Assembly (NCBI GenBank): GCA_947484175.1 | Contig: CANKOI010000036.1 | Coordinates: 1-39,524, forward strand | Length of the DNA: 39,524 bases | Direction: 5' to 3' | Source of the DNA: Deltaproteobacteria bacterium | GTDB taxonomy: Bacteria; Myxococcota_A; UBA796; SXON01 | Part shown: one piece after another, positions 14,420 to 23,513 of the stretch | Layout of the letters: each line of letters opens with the position of its first letter | How positions within the stretch are numbered: the stretch's first letter is position 1 | Made by a program: the position numbers and the translations under genes | The notes under the pieces: generated by a model | What the model was told of the DNA's origin: nothing | What the model saw: the letters and a program-made list of their open reading frames with translations, nothing else | The model's database searches: none

Positions 14420-15367
14420 TCAGGCCTTTGGCGGCAGGGCCTGCAGGCCCATCATCCGTTTCATCGTGTCCTGCATCGCGTCCGTCGACCCGTCGAGGAA
14501 GATTACGTTGCCCTTGCCATGTTCAGCGAAGTGCTTGAGCGATTCGGTCCACATCGAAAACAGGATGAAGCTCACGTCGAGGTTCGCCTTCTGCATCTCT
14601 TGGGCGGCTTCGGTCATCCCGCGCGCCACCTCGTGGCGGAAGAGCGCGATGCCCTGCCCGCGCAACTGAGCCGCGAGGCGCTCGGCCTCCGCGGCGATCT
14701 TGATGGCGTTGCCCTCCGCCTCGGCCTGTTTCGTCTTGGTGATGAGCAGGGCCTGGCCTTCGTTTTCGGCCGCGGCCTTGAGGTTGCTCGACGCCACGAC
14801 CTTCGCCATCGAACGGAGGATCTCGTCGTCGAAGGTGATGTCGTTCATCTGCAAATCGATCAGGTGGTAGCCCCAATCGGCAAGCGCGTTGTCGAGCTGC
14901 TCCTTGACGGACTCGATGATCTCGCGGCGGAGGCGAAGGATCTCGGCCTGCTTCTTCGTGGCCACGTAGGCCCGGACTGAACCCTCTACCGACCGCACTA
15001 GGGCCGTCATGAACGAACGTTCGTCCACGAACTTGAACGCCACGTTCATGATCGTCTCCTCTTCCTGGTTCAGCACCGAGTAGAGCAGCATCGCCTGAAA
15101 GTGCACGTTCGCCTGGTCAACGGTCGTGGCTTGGAAGGCCAATTCGGCCGCGCGGTTCTGCACCGACAGCCGCATCGCCAGCGACTCCATGATCGGCAGC
15201 TTGAAGTTCAGGCCTGGGCGAAGGATACGCCCGAACTTGCCGAACCGGGTGATGATGCCCACGGTGCCCTGCTGGACAGTGACAAAACTGCCGCCCATGA
15301 GGATGAGCGTCACGAAGCCGACGACGGACAGGCCGAGGAGGCCGAGAAAACCGATGAGTTCAGTCAT
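14420..15367 (-). CDS. SPFH (stomatin/HIR-like) membrane protein in the flagellar operon
   Basis: A 315-residue protein with one N-terminal membrane helix (residues 4-27), an SPFH/Band 7 domain (about 30-210) starting FVTVQQGTVGIITRFGKFG, and an Ala/Glu-rich coiled-coil tail with AEGNAIKIAAEAERLAAQLRG. The order and motifs resemble hypersensitive-induced-reaction (HIR) and stomatin proteins, which form large oligomeric rings on membranes. The ATG at 15367 is chosen because it begins just before the membrane helix. It lies between fliI (34 bp) and fliJ (40 bp) on the same strand, so it is part of the flagellar transcript. FliL, a stator-ring protein, has an SPFH-like fold, and no fliL is seen in the window; a FliL-like job is an inference. 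Confidence 0.85.
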   Translation of the reverse strand: MTELIGFLGLLGLSVVGFVTLILMGGSFVTVQQGTVGIITRFGKFGRILRPGLNFKLPIMESLAMRLSVQNRAAELAFQATTVDQANVHFQAMLLYSVLNQEEETIMNVAFKFVDERSFMTALVRSVEGSVRAYVATKKQAEILRLRREIIESVKEQLDNALADWGYHLIDLQMNDITFDDEILRSMAKVVASSNLKAAAENEGQALLITKTKQAEAEGNAIKIAAEAERLAAQLRGQGIALFRHEVARGMTEAAQEMQKANLDVSFILFSMWTESLKHFAEHGKGNVIFLDGSTDAMQDTMKRMMGLQALPPKA

Positions 15368-15401
15368 GGTGCGCACGTAGCACAGCCACCACTGACGTTC
15401 A

Positions 15402-16706
15402 CTACCGGAGAAGGGAATCCATGCTGGAGACACTCTCCACAAAGGGGAAGGACTCGTAGATTCCTTGTCCCAACCAAGCGTGGATCCGGTCGATGCGGGC
15501 CACGGCGGCGTCTACTTGCGCGCTGGCGCCCGCCTTGTACGCCCCGAGCCGCACGAGCTCCTCGTTTTGCGCCCAGGTGTTGAGGAGGGCTCGCACCTTC
15601 CGGGCTGAGGCGCAGTGTTCGGATGTGGTCACCACGTCCATCACGCGCGACACGCTGCTGAGCACGTCTACGGCGGGGAATCGGGCCTGCGCGGCAATCT
15701 TTCGGCTGAGCACGATATGCCCGTCCACGAGGCCGCGCACGGCGTCACCGACGGGGTCGGCCTCTACGTCGTCGCCATCCACCAGCACGGTGTAGAGCGC
15801 GGTGATGCTGCCGTGGGCGGCGGGGCCGGCACGCTCGAGCAGGCGGGGCAGCAGCGCGAAGCAGCTGGGGGTGTAGCCCCGCGTGGTGGGCGGCTCACCG
15901 ACGGCCAAGCCGATCTGTCGCTGGGCCATCGTGAGCCGGGTGACGCTGTCAAACATCAGCATTACTTCCTTCGCCTGGTCGCGAAAGTGCTCCGCCACCG
16001 CCATCGCGAGGAAGGCGCCCCGGAGCTGCAACACGGGCGATTTGTCGCTGGTCACCACCACGACGACACTGCGACGCAGGCCCGCCGGGCCCAGCACGTC
16101 CTCGATGAACTCGCGCACCTCCCGGCCGCGCTCGCCGATGAGGGCAATCACGTTCACGTCGGCCGCACTGCGCCGCGCGATCATTCCCAGAAGCGTACTC
16201 TTGCCCACGCCAGAGCCAGCCATCAGCCCGACGCGCTGACCCAGACCGAGGGTGAGCAGCCCGTCGAGCACCCGCACCCCGGTGGCCAGTGGCTTCCGCA
16301 CCAGGGAGCGAGCCATGGCGTCGGGCGGTGGCAGGTGGAGCGGGCGCTTGGAGAGGCCAGCGATCGGGCCCTTGCCGTCGATGGGCTCGCCCCAGCCGTC
16401 GATCACGCGCCCGCACAGCGCGTTGCCCACGCGGGCCGTTGGCTGGCTGCCGGTTCCGCGCACCGCGGCGCCGTGGCGCACGCCCTCGAGCGAGCCGAAG
16501 GGCATGAGCAGCACGCGGCCATCTTTGAAGCCCACGGTTTCGGCGGGCCCGACGCCGTCCACCTCGGTCACTTCGCCGATGCGTGCAGCCGGCAGTTCCG
16601 CGGTGATCAGCGTTCCGTTTACGGCCACGACGCGGCCGGAGCGGACAAAGGCGGGGGTCGCGTTCCAGCGGGAAGCGAGACTGTCGAGACCGAGCGAGTC
16701 GCTCAT
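15402..16706 (-). CDS. fliI: Flagellum-specific export ATPase FliI
   Basis: A 434-residue rotary-type ATPase that powers flagellar type III export with FliH and FliJ. It has the P-loop GLMAGSGVGKST, the Walker B stretch VMLMFDSVTRLTMAQR, the catalytic Glu in IALIGERGREVREF and the C-terminal export-ATPase region. GEPPTTRGYTPSCFALLPRLLERAG is the hallmark of FliI/YscN ATPases compared with F1-beta. The ATG at 16706 overlaps the fliH stop as ATGA and is preferred to a start five codons upstream. Confidence 0.97.
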   Translation of the reverse strand: MSDSLGLDSLASRWNATPAFVRSGRVVAVNGTLITAELPAARIGEVTEVDGVGPAETVGFKDGRVLLMPFGSLEGVRHGAAVRGTGSQPTARVGNALCGRVIDGWGEPIDGKGPIAGLSKRPLHLPPPDAMARSLVRKPLATGVRVLDGLLTLGLGQRVGLMAGSGVGKSTLLGMIARRSAADVNVIALIGERGREVREFIEDVLGPAGLRRSVVVVVTSDKSPVLQLRGAFLAMAVAEHFRDQAKEVMLMFDSVTRLTMAQRQIGLAVGEPPTTRGYTPSCFALLPRLLERAGPAAHGSITALYTVLVDGDDVEADPVGDAVRGLVDGHIVLSRKIAAQARFPAVDVLSSVSRVMDVVTTSEHCASARKVRALLNTWAQNEELVRLGAYKAGASAQVDAAVARIDRIHAWLGQGIYESFPFVESVSSMDSLLR

Positions 16707-17470
16707 CCCAGTCGCTTCCACGCCGCCAGCTCTGCCGCCAGCGAGGTTGAACTACCCTCGATGGTGGCTTCCACTCGAGTCCCTTCCCCCTCAGCGACAC
16801 ACCCGGCGCGCACGGATGGGTCCGGCACCACCCGCACCCCGGGCCCGACCGCGGCCGCCACCCGCTCCACGTCGTCGGGATTCACACGGATGAGGAGGGT
16901 GGTGCCGCCGAGAGCGGCGACACATTCCTCCACCAGCGCCTCGAGGGCGCCGGGCTGTGTCTGCAGGGCCTGGCCCGCCAAGCGGCGCGCTCCGACCAGC
17001 AGTACCGCGCCGGCCTCGGCGCGCATCTCAGCCACGAACTTCTCTCGGAGGCGGGCCAGTTCGGCGATCAACGAGGCGAGGCGCTGCGCATTTTCGGGCC
17101 CGCGGGAATCCCGTTCGGCACCGTGGGCCAGTGCGGCGGCTCCTTCCGCGAGGCTCACGCGCAGCTCGGTGGCGTGACGCTCTCCTTGCGCGGTCAGTTC
17201 GGCCTCCAGTTCGGCCACCCGCGCTTCGAGCCGGGCGCTCCGCGCCGTGGGGGGCTCGGGTGCGAGATTGGCGGCGGGAAACACCGATGCGGAAGCAGGG
17301 GACCCGGGTGGCGCGGCGCTGGCGTCGGCCAACGGAACACCGGAGGTGAACGTGCCGCCATGGGGTCTGAGCCCCACGAACGGCCTCTGCCCAGCGGACT
17401 TCACGAAGTCGCTGGGGTCGAACGCTCCCTTCGCGGGGAGGGACTGATATTCGATGCCGCTGCGTTTCAT
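16703..17470 (-). CDS. fliH: Flagellar assembly protein FliH
   Basis: A 255-residue protein, the negative regulator and peripheral stalk of the FliI ATPase. The N-terminus is poorly conserved (Pro/Ala-rich), the middle is a coiled coil (about 75-150), and the C-terminal part, with LLVGARRLAGQALQTQPG, TLLIRVNPDDVERV and VVPDPSVRAGCVAEGEGTRV, matches the FliH/YscL stator-like domain (the last stretch corresponds to the usual GGCxxET region). It lies directly before fliI, with which its stop overlaps. An ATG at 17470 is used; a GTG one codon earlier is an alternative. Confidence 0.9.
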   Translation of the reverse strand: MKRSGIEYQSLPAKGAFDPSDFVKSAGQRPFVGLRPHGGTFTSGVPLADASAAPPGSPASASVFPAANLAPEPPTARSARLEARVAELEAELTAQGERHATELRVSLAEGAAALAHGAERDSRGPENAQRLASLIAELARLREKFVAEMRAEAGAVLLVGARRLAGQALQTQPGALEALVEECVAALGGTTLLIRVNPDDVERVAAAVGPGVRVVPDPSVRAGCVAEGEGTRVEATIEGSSTSLAAELAAWKRLG

Positions 17471-17482
17471 CACTCGTGCCTG

Positions 17483-18526
17483 CTACTGATCGTCTTCTTC
17501 GGGGCCGGTGATCAGCACGATCACGCCGTCGTCGTGGAGCCGCTGGGCCGCCGTGGTGACGTTCTCCTGGGCCGTGCGGATCAGGCTCTTTCGTGGGTTC
17601 CCCAGCACGTCCATCTCGTCTTGGAGATCGGCCGCGGCGCGGCTGGAGAGGTTCTTGAGGAAGCGCATGCGCATCTCGGGCGATGCGCCTTTGAGCGCCA
17701 CCACCAAGTCGTTACGTTCTACGACGCGCAGGAGCGCTTGGATGGCGCGGTCTTCGAGGGTCACGAGGTCCTCGAACACCACCATCAGCCGTTGGAGCCG
17801 GTCGGCGAGCTCGTTGCCTTCGTCGCGAAGGCGGACGATGACCGTCTGATTCTTTTCTCGTGGCAGGCGGCCTAGGATGCGGGCCGTGGTCTGGGCGCCA
17901 CCGATCGGCAGCGGGTCGTCCTGGTCCTCAAGCGCCCGGCGCACGCTGTCCTCGACGTCGTCGGCCAGCGCACCGCTCACCCGTTCGGCGCGCGCCATGC
18001 GGACCGTCAGGTCGTATTGGGCCTCTTCGGAGAGAATGCCGAGAACGCGCGAGGCGTTCTCCGTGCCCATGCGCAGGAGCGCCACCGCTTGCACCTGCGG
18101 GTGTTCGTCGCGCAGGACGGCCGCGATGGCGTTGTGGCTCTTGGTTTTGATGAAGGCTTCGAAGTCGCCGCCCACGCGCCGACGGATTGCGCTGGCCACC
18201 ACGTGCCGCCTCGTCTCGTCGACCAGTTCGGGCAGCACCCCTTGGGCAAAGTCGCGCCCCGTGTAGGGCACGAGGGACACATTACGGAGGCTCGTGATGA
18301 AGTCGGCCACGACGCCTTCGATGACCCCATCGGGGATGTGCTGCACCAGCGCGATCGCCATGCCCAACTTCTTCACCTCGTCGTCCGTGAGGAGACGGAG
18401 TACCTGTCGGGCGGTCTCCCGTTCGAGGTACATCACGAGGATGGCGGCCTTCTCGATGCCGGTCAGCGCGGTGGCGTCGATGGCCGGCGCGGCGTCGGTG
18501 GCCGACTTGGGGGCTGCGGCGGGCAT
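17483..18526 (-). CDS. fliG: Flagellar motor switch protein FliG
   Basis: A 347-residue rotor protein linking the MS-ring (FliF) to FliM and interacting with the stator. The N-terminal domain begins TGIEKAAILVMYLERETA, the middle domain carries the conserved EHPQ motif (DEHPQVQAVALL, near residue 141), and the C-terminal torque domain has VFEDLVTLEDRAIQALLRVV and LVVALKGASPEMRMRFLKNL. Charged residues of the torque helix are kept in part. After the FliG fold there is a normal short acidic tail. It starts 11 bp after the fliF stop. Confidence 0.96.
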   Translation of the reverse strand: MPAAAPKSATDAAPAIDATALTGIEKAAILVMYLERETARQVLRLLTDDEVKKLGMAIALVQHIPDGVIEGVVADFITSLRNVSLVPYTGRDFAQGVLPELVDETRRHVVASAIRRRVGGDFEAFIKTKSHNAIAAVLRDEHPQVQAVALLRMGTENASRVLGILSEEAQYDLTVRMARAERVSGALADDVEDSVRRALEDQDDPLPIGGAQTTARILGRLPREKNQTVIVRLRDEGNELADRLQRLMVVFEDLVTLEDRAIQALLRVVERNDLVVALKGASPEMRMRFLKNLSSRAAADLQDEMDVLGNPRKSLIRTAQENVTTAAQRLHDDGVIVLITGPEEDDQ

Positions 18527-18537
18527 GGGCTAGTTCC

Positions 18538-20277
18538 TTAGCTTCGAACCCAGCGCCGGAGGACTTCCGCGCTGTGGTCGGTTTCACGGTTCACGAGCGC
18601 GCTCACGTCGGCGGCGCTGATGTGTTTGAAGCTGTCAACCTGCCGGCGAAGGCGCGTGGCAAGGTCGATGACATTGTCGTCGTCTTCGTTACCACCGGCG
18701 TGGGCGCCGTAGGCGGCGGCGCCCCGGGCCGCTCCTGTGCCGCCGATCCCCATGCCCCCTTCGCCCGGCCTCAGGAGCGCCCCGTCGGGACCCCTCGCCA
18801 CGGCGAAGCCTTGGAGACTACGAACGAGCGGTCGGACCAGCATGAAGAAGGTGAGGAGCACCGCCAAGAGCGCTACCGCGGCGGGGAGGACTCGCTCCCA
18901 CGGGAAAGTGGCCACTACCGTCGTGTCGTCGAGGACCGCCTCGGCGAACGGCACGAAGCTGACCACGACCTGATCCCCCCGCTTGGTGTCGGCCCCGATG
19001 GCCGCGAGGGCGGCCCGTTCGAGCGTGGCCTGGAAGGCTTCGGGCTCGATCCCGCCTGCCTTGGCAATGGCGGCCACGGCGGCGCTATCGAGGAATACGG
19101 CTGCACTCACCCGCTTGAGCTCCCCGGCTGGCTTCGTGGTGGTGGTACGGCTCGTGGTGTATTGGTACAGCGTGTCGGTCTCTTCACGCTTCCGGGCGGT
19201 TCCGGTGGTTCCGGCGGTCGTGGCGCCGAGCGCCGCCTGCGGCTGGTTGCTCTGCACTCCCGCTTCGCCGCCGTCCGCGCCTGCACCGCCGCCGGTAGTG
19301 TTCTGATCGGACTCTGACTTTTCGCGAAGTGCCGACGCGCTGTCGGGGTCTACGGCGTTCACTGTGCTCTCGGTGCTGGTCGAGTCGAGTTCCACCGTGA
19401 CGGAGACCCGCACCCGATCGGGCGAGCCGAGGACCGCGGCGAGGGCGGCGGTGGCTTGCTCCTCGAGCCGCTTGGCGCGGCGAACGGCTTCGTCGCCGGC
19501 GGCGGCGTCGGTGTCCGCTTCCGCGTCACCCGACCAGATCAGGCGGCCGGTGCGCTGGTCTACGACCGTGACGTCCTGGTCGGTCATCCCGGCCACGCTG
19601 TGGCTTACGAGGAGTGCGATCGACTTGCCCAGGTCGCGGTTCAGGGTGGCGCCCTCGTCGCTCTTCACGCTGACCGAAGCCGAGCTCCGCGCGGAGTCGC
19701 CCAGAAAGCCACTTCCCGACCGGAGGTTGAGCAACACCCGGCTGGCCGCCACGCCTTGAATGCCGTTGATCTGCAACACCAACTCTTCCTGGAGCATCTT
19801 CTGCTTCTGGAGCTGCTCTTGAAAGGGGGTGATCCAAGGGTCGAGCTGGTCCACCCCGCTCAGGCCCACCACCCCGTGGGCGCCCGCCGCCTCCTTCTTC
19901 GCCGTGCTCAGTTCTTGTGTGAGTACCTGCACGGTGCGGCCGTCGCTGTCGAGGCGCCACTGGACTCCGGCGGCGGAGAGTCGGTCCTGCACCTGCGCCC
20001 GGGTGTCAGAGTCGGTGATGCTGGCCAACGGGGTCCAGGATGGCTGGCTGGCCCAGACGCCCACCGCGGCCAGCGCCGCGATCGACGCGACCACTGCTGT
20101 TCCCAACACTCTCCGCCGGGAGGTGTCGAGGCCGGTCCAGAAGGATGAAAGCTGCTGCCAATAGTCAGGCAAGGGATTCGTCTCTGGGCTGCCATCGGTC
20201 ACACCCTCTGGCGCTTGAGGCGGTTGGACGATCTTTTCGCCGGGGGGGGATAAAGCGACCACCCTCAAAGGTGTCAT
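18538..20277 (-). CDS. fliF: Flagellar MS-ring protein FliF
   Basis: A protein of about 579 residues that builds the MS-ring in the inner membrane. One membrane helix (about residues 42-62) is followed by the ring-building motifs ITDSDTRAQVQDRLSAAGV and VLLNLRSG, a periplasmic linker rich in Gly/Thr, a second membrane helix (VLPAAVALLAVLLTFFMLV) and the C-terminal FliG-binding helix ending HSAEVLRRWVRS. The start is uncertain: the ATG at 20277 would lie almost against the start of the divergent membrane gene, GTG at 20301 is possible, and a later start is plausible. It is first in the flagellar operon. Confidence 0.94.
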   Translation of the reverse strand: MTPLRVVALSPPGEKIVQPPQAPEGVTDGSPETNPLPDYWQQLSSFWTGLDTSRRRVLGTAVVASIAALAAVGVWASQPSWTPLASITDSDTRAQVQDRLSAAGVQWRLDSDGRTVQVLTQELSTAKKEAAGAHGVVGLSGVDQLDPWITPFQEQLQKQKMLQEELVLQINGIQGVAASRVLLNLRSGSGFLGDSARSSASVSVKSDEGATLNRDLGKSIALLVSHSVAGMTDQDVTVVDQRTGRLIWSGDAEADTDAAAGDEAVRRAKRLEEQATAALAAVLGSPDRVRVSVTVELDSTSTESTVNAVDPDSASALREKSESDQNTTGGGAGADGGEAGVQSNQPQAALGATTAGTTGTARKREETDTLYQYTTSRTTTTKPAGELKRVSAAVFLDSAAVAAIAKAGGIEPEAFQATLERAALAAIGADTKRGDQVVVSFVPFAEAVLDDTTVVATFPWERVLPAAVALLAVLLTFFMLVRPLVRSLQGFAVARGPDGALLRPGEGGMGIGGTGAARGAAAYGAHAGGNEDDDNVIDLATRLRRQVDSFKHISAADVSALVNRETDHSAEVLRRWVRS

Positions 20278-20279
20278 CG

Positions 20280-20792
20280 GTGCGCACGTCCCCGCCTGCA
20301 CCGTTGCCTCGCAGAGCCTGGCTCATTGGCGGAGCGGCGAGCCTTCTCTGGCTCGGCGCGTTGGTGGCTCTGGTGCGCGATCTGATCGTTGGTGCGGCAC
20401 CCTGGCCCGCTGCCGGTTGCACGGCGGGGATCGGGGTGAGCCTCCTGTGGGTGCTCTTAGATTCGCCGGTGCGCTATGAGCTCGACGAGCACGCGCTGAC
20501 GGTCGTCACCCGCCTCCGTCGAATCCGGCTCGCTCGCGGCCCCCTACACTTCGTCGGCGCGCTGGGGAAGGACCGATTCGCCATCAACGGCGGCTTCGGG
20601 TGGTACGGCTGGTTCCACAGTGAAGGGCGGATCGTGCGCGCGTGGGTCACCGATCCGGCGGCGGTCTGGGTGATGGACGGGGCAAGGTCGGTGGCGTTCT
20701 CACCCAAGGACAGGGCGATGTGCGGCGGCCCGTCACCGGGGTTCACGGCCGGCAGGGGCACATCGCAGCCCGAGGGCGACTCTTCAGCCTGA
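20280..20792 (+). CDS. Small membrane protein, PH-domain-like
   Basis: A protein of about 170 residues with two hydrophobic helices near the N-terminus (about residues 12-35 and 40-60), then a soluble part with YELDEHALTVVTRLRRIRL, AINGGFGWYGWFHSEGRI and WVTDPAAVWVMDG. That layout is common in bacterial membrane-anchored PH-like proteins, but the match is by feel and no family is certain. Starts are GTG at 20271 or 20280; either lies within a few bases of the proposed fliF start on the other strand. Its end overlaps the convergent flavin reductase gene by nine bases. Confidence 0.5.
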   Translation: MRTSPPAPLPRRAWLIGGAASLLWLGALVALVRDLIVGAAPWPAAGCTAGIGVSLLWVLLDSPVRYELDEHALTVVTRLRRIRLARGPLHFVGALGKDRFAINGGFGWYGWFHSEGRIVRAWVTDPAAVWVMDGARSVAFSPKDRAMCGGPSPGFTAGRGTSQPEGDSSA

Positions 20793-21263
20793 CCGCGGCA
20801 GCGGCACCAGATCGCGGTATTTGCCCTGCGAATACAACAGCGGCTCGCCGTCGTTATGCCCCGCCGCGTCTACGAGTCCCACGAACAAGGTGTGGTCTCC
20901 CGCGTCGTGGGCGGCGAAGGGGGAGCACTCCACCCAGGCGAGGGAGCCTGCTAGGTGCGGCGGCCCTTCCGGCGGGCCCTCCCACTTCACCTCGGCCTCG
21001 CCGTAGCCCGCAAAGTGCCCCGAGAGGGCCGCCTGGTCGCTCCGGAGGATGCTCGCAGACCAGCGCGCCCCGGCAAGGAGGTGGGCGTGCATCTCCGCTT
21101 TCTTGCCCACACTGACCAGCACCAACGGTGGATCGAGCGAGACCGAAAGGAACGCGCTCGCGGTCATCCCTCGTTGCCCGCCCTCGTCGTTCACCGCGAC
21201 CACCGTCACGCCGGAGGCAAAGCGGCCGAGGGCCTGCTTGAAGTCCTGTACGGAAACGCTCAT
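20784..21263 (-). CDS. Flavin reductase family protein (FMN-binding, HpaC-like)
   Basis: A 159-residue protein of the flavin reductase-like family, which uses NAD(P)H to reduce free FMN or FAD for a partner oxygenase. Family pieces are FKQALGRFASGVTVVAV at the start, GMTASAFLSVSLDPPLVLVSV in the flavin-binding part, and GDHTLFVGLVDAAG with PLLYSQGKYRDL at the end. No monooxygenase partner is adjacent, so its client is unknown. It is divergent from the outer membrane protein gene, with 44 bp between starts. Confidence 0.9.
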   Translation of the reverse strand: MSVSVQDFKQALGRFASGVTVVAVNDEGGQRGMTASAFLSVSLDPPLVLVSVGKKAEMHAHLLAGARWSASILRSDQAALSGHFAGYGEAEVKWEGPPEGPPHLAGSLAWVECSPFAAHDAGDHTLFVGLVDAAGHNDGEPLLYSQGKYRDLVPLPRSG

Positions 21264-21307
21264 GCGGGAAGTCTATCCGCGCCGGTGGGGCCGGGGTATC
21301 GTGCGGT

Positions 21308-22297
21308 ATGGTCCTTCTCCTCGTCGCTGCCGCACAAGCCGTAGACGCCGACGTCCAGATCACCCTGCCCAAGGAGGCGCAGCAAGCCGGGCTCGACGAA
21401 GCCACGTTGGAGGCCCAGCTTCAGGGAGCGATCGGGCAGGAGCTGCGCACCGCCGATCTGAGCGCGTACATGGACCAGATGGCCGATGCCAACGTGCTGA
21501 GCGCCAAGGGCATGGGCGTGGACTACGGCTCGGACATGCAGCGGTTCGCGTTTGGGGCCGCGTTCGGCACCGCGGTGAGCGGTGCGGGGGCCGCGCTCGA
21601 CGGCGGCACGGCAGAGGGACTGCCCGAAACGGGCTTTGCGTTGCAGATTGGGGGCATGGCCGGGCTCAACCTTGGCGCCTTCTCCGAGAAGGACAGCGCG
21701 CTGCGCCGGTTCAAGCTCTACGTGAGCGGCATGAGCGCGAAGACGGACCGCTCCCCGTTCTCGGGCACCTTTCTCAACTACGGTGGCCACGTTCAGATCA
21801 AGATCGTGAAGGGGGGCGACAAGACCGACGGGGTGCGGTGGGGCGGCCTCGACCTCACCGGTGGCTACGAGTACTCCAGCTACTCGCTGGTGCTCGAAGA
21901 GAGCATGCCTGTCGAGACCAACGGCCTGCAATGGGAGGCCACCGGCAGCTACACGCTCAGCGCCGAGTCGCGGAGCGTTCCGGTGGAGCTGTCGACCAAT
22001 CTGCACATCTTCGTGGTCACCGCCTTCGTCGGTGTCGGCTTCGACAAGAACCTTTCGGGCGCCGCGACGAGCGCCGTGAGCGTGGGGGGACCGATCTCCC
22101 TGAGCTACGAGGGCCAGAGCGCGGAGGTGGGCTCGGCCACGCTCACACTCACGGAGGCGGGTGAGGCTTCGCCCTACACCGCGCGTGGTTTCGTGGGGCT
22201 ACAGGCCGACATCCTCGCCGTGAAGCTGGTCGGTCAGCTCAACGTCACGCTGGACGAGAGTGTGGGCGGGCACGTGGGGGTGCGGTTCGTGTTGTGA
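21308..22297 (+). CDS. Predicted outer membrane beta-barrel protein
   Basis: A 329-residue protein with a short signal peptide (MVLLLVAAAQA, cleavage likely after residue 11). Most of the rest alternates polar and hydrophobic residues in Gly-rich strands, such as LDLTGGYEYSSYSLVLEE and HIFVVTAFVGVGFDK, and it ends in the hydrophobic strand GHVGVRFVL. This is the pattern of an outer membrane barrel. About 50 residues of helix-prone sequence precede the barrel. No family was recognised. Confidence 0.65.
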   Translation: MVLLLVAAAQAVDADVQITLPKEAQQAGLDEATLEAQLQGAIGQELRTADLSAYMDQMADANVLSAKGMGVDYGSDMQRFAFGAAFGTAVSGAGAALDGGTAEGLPETGFALQIGGMAGLNLGAFSEKDSALRRFKLYVSGMSAKTDRSPFSGTFLNYGGHVQIKIVKGGDKTDGVRWGGLDLTGGYEYSSYSLVLEESMPVETNGLQWEATGSYTLSAESRSVPVELSTNLHIFVVTAFVGVGFDKNLSGAATSAVSVGGPISLSYEGQSAEVGSATLTLTEAGEASPYTARGFVGLQADILAVKLVGQLNVTLDESVGGHVGVRFVL

Positions 22298-22317
22298 GGG
22301 GGGGGCGAGCGGGCGGT

Positions 22318-23505
22318 TCATGCCACCCAGTCGACCGCGGGTCGGGCCAGGAAGTCTTCCAGTTGAATCGCACCGGAGCCTGCGCCAACCACGAGGGTGG
22401 CCGCGCGGGGAAACTGCTTTCGGAACGCGACCAGCCCGCGGGCCGGCGCTGAAAATCCAGATTTTACCTCCACGGCTGTCAGTGCTCGTCCTGTGTGCAA
22501 TACGAAGTCCACCTCCGCTGCTCCCTCACGCCACCACGACACCTCCACGCCGTCTGCGGGTGCCGTGTTCAGCAGGTGGGCACCCACGCAGCTCTCCACC
22601 AGCCGCCCCCAGGCTTCGGGGTCTGTTCGCAGCCGCTCCGGGGCCATTCCCGCCCGCGAGGTGAAGAGCGCGGTGTTGAGAACGCACAGCTTGGGGCTCG
22701 AGCCGCGTCGGCGGGCCACGTCGCCCGCGTACTTCTGGAGGCCGGCCACCAGTCCGGCACCTGCGAGAAGGGTGAGGTAGTGAGCGAGCGTTGTCGTGTT
22801 TCCCGCGTCTTGGAGCTGCCCCAGCATCTTGGTGTAGCTCAGCTCGCGCCCGGAGTAGGCGCAGGCGAGGTCGAACAGTTGGCGGAGGAGGGCGGGCTTG
22901 TCGACGCGGCTCATCAGCAGCACGTCGCGGGAGAGCGTGGTCTCTACGAGCGCATCGCGGACGTACGCTGCCCAGCGCGACGGCTCGTCCAAGAGCGGCG
23001 CTGCGCCGGGGTATCCTCCGAAGATCACGTACCGCTCCACGTCCCACCCGAACGCCTCCCGCATCTCTGCGTAGGACCAGTGGGGGACGCGCAGGAGCTC
23101 GAAGCGGCCCGCAAGGCTCTCGGTCAGCCCCTGCTGCACGAGGAGCGGCGCCGATCCAAGGAGAACCACGCGCAGCCTTCGCGCATGCTGGGTGTCGTCG
23201 TCCCACCGCGCCTTGACCGCCTCGGACCACCGCGGCACCTTTTGCACCTCGTCCAGAACCAGCACCGCACCCTCGGGAGCACCCCGGGCGGTCAACGTGG
23301 CGGCGTCCCACTGTTGGTCGATCCAACGAGTGTCGGGCGGCGTCGGCCCGTCGGCGGATGCGTAGTGGTGGGGAAGGCCACAGCCAAGCATCGCCTGGCG
23401 CGCGATGGTGGTCTTCCCGACCTGCCGGGGCCCGGCGAGGATCTGTAAGAAACGCCGGGATTCGTGCAGGCGGCGAATGAGGGTGTCGACCTGTGGGCGG
23501 AGCAT
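22318..23505 (-). CDS. AAA+ ATPase with DUF4143 domain
   Basis: A 395-residue protein of the widespread ATPase family with an N-terminal AAA domain and a C-terminal DUF4143 nuclease-like domain. Seen are Walker A GPRQVGKTT near residue 27, Walker B VLVLDEVQKVPRW near residue 85, and sensor-like VVLLGSAPLLVQ. The C-terminal end holds VDFVLHTGRALTAVEVKSG, a PD-(D/E)xK-like nuclease core (D..ExK). The biological role of the family is unknown; it is often mobile. The gene stands alone, and a dyad repeat lies just before its start, in a locally AT-rich stretch unlike the rest of the window, which hints at transfer. Confidence 0.88.
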   Translation of the reverse strand: MLRPQVDTLIRRLHESRRFLQILAGPRQVGKTTIARQAMLGCGLPHHYASADGPTPPDTRWIDQQWDAATLTARGAPEGAVLVLDEVQKVPRWSEAVKARWDDDTQHARRLRVVLLGSAPLLVQQGLTESLAGRFELLRVPHWSYAEMREAFGWDVERYVIFGGYPGAAPLLDEPSRWAAYVRDALVETTLSRDVLLMSRVDKPALLRQLFDLACAYSGRELSYTKMLGQLQDAGNTTTLAHYLTLLAGAGLVAGLQKYAGDVARRRGSSPKLCVLNTALFTSRAGMAPERLRTDPEAWGRLVESCVGAHLLNTAPADGVEVSWWREGAAEVDFVLHTGRALTAVEVKSGFSAPARGLVAFRKQFPRAATLVVGAGSGAIQLEDFLARPAVDWVA

Positions 23506-23513
23506 CACGTGAT

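Noticed and set aside
15615-17177. A 520-codon plus-strand frame opposite fliI and fliH
   Set aside because: Antisense shadow of fliI/fliH with no motif of its own.
20040-20280. Upstream extension of the PH-like membrane gene
   Set aside because: It would overlap 240 bases of fliF antisense and adds Arg/Pro-rich sequence before the first membrane helix.
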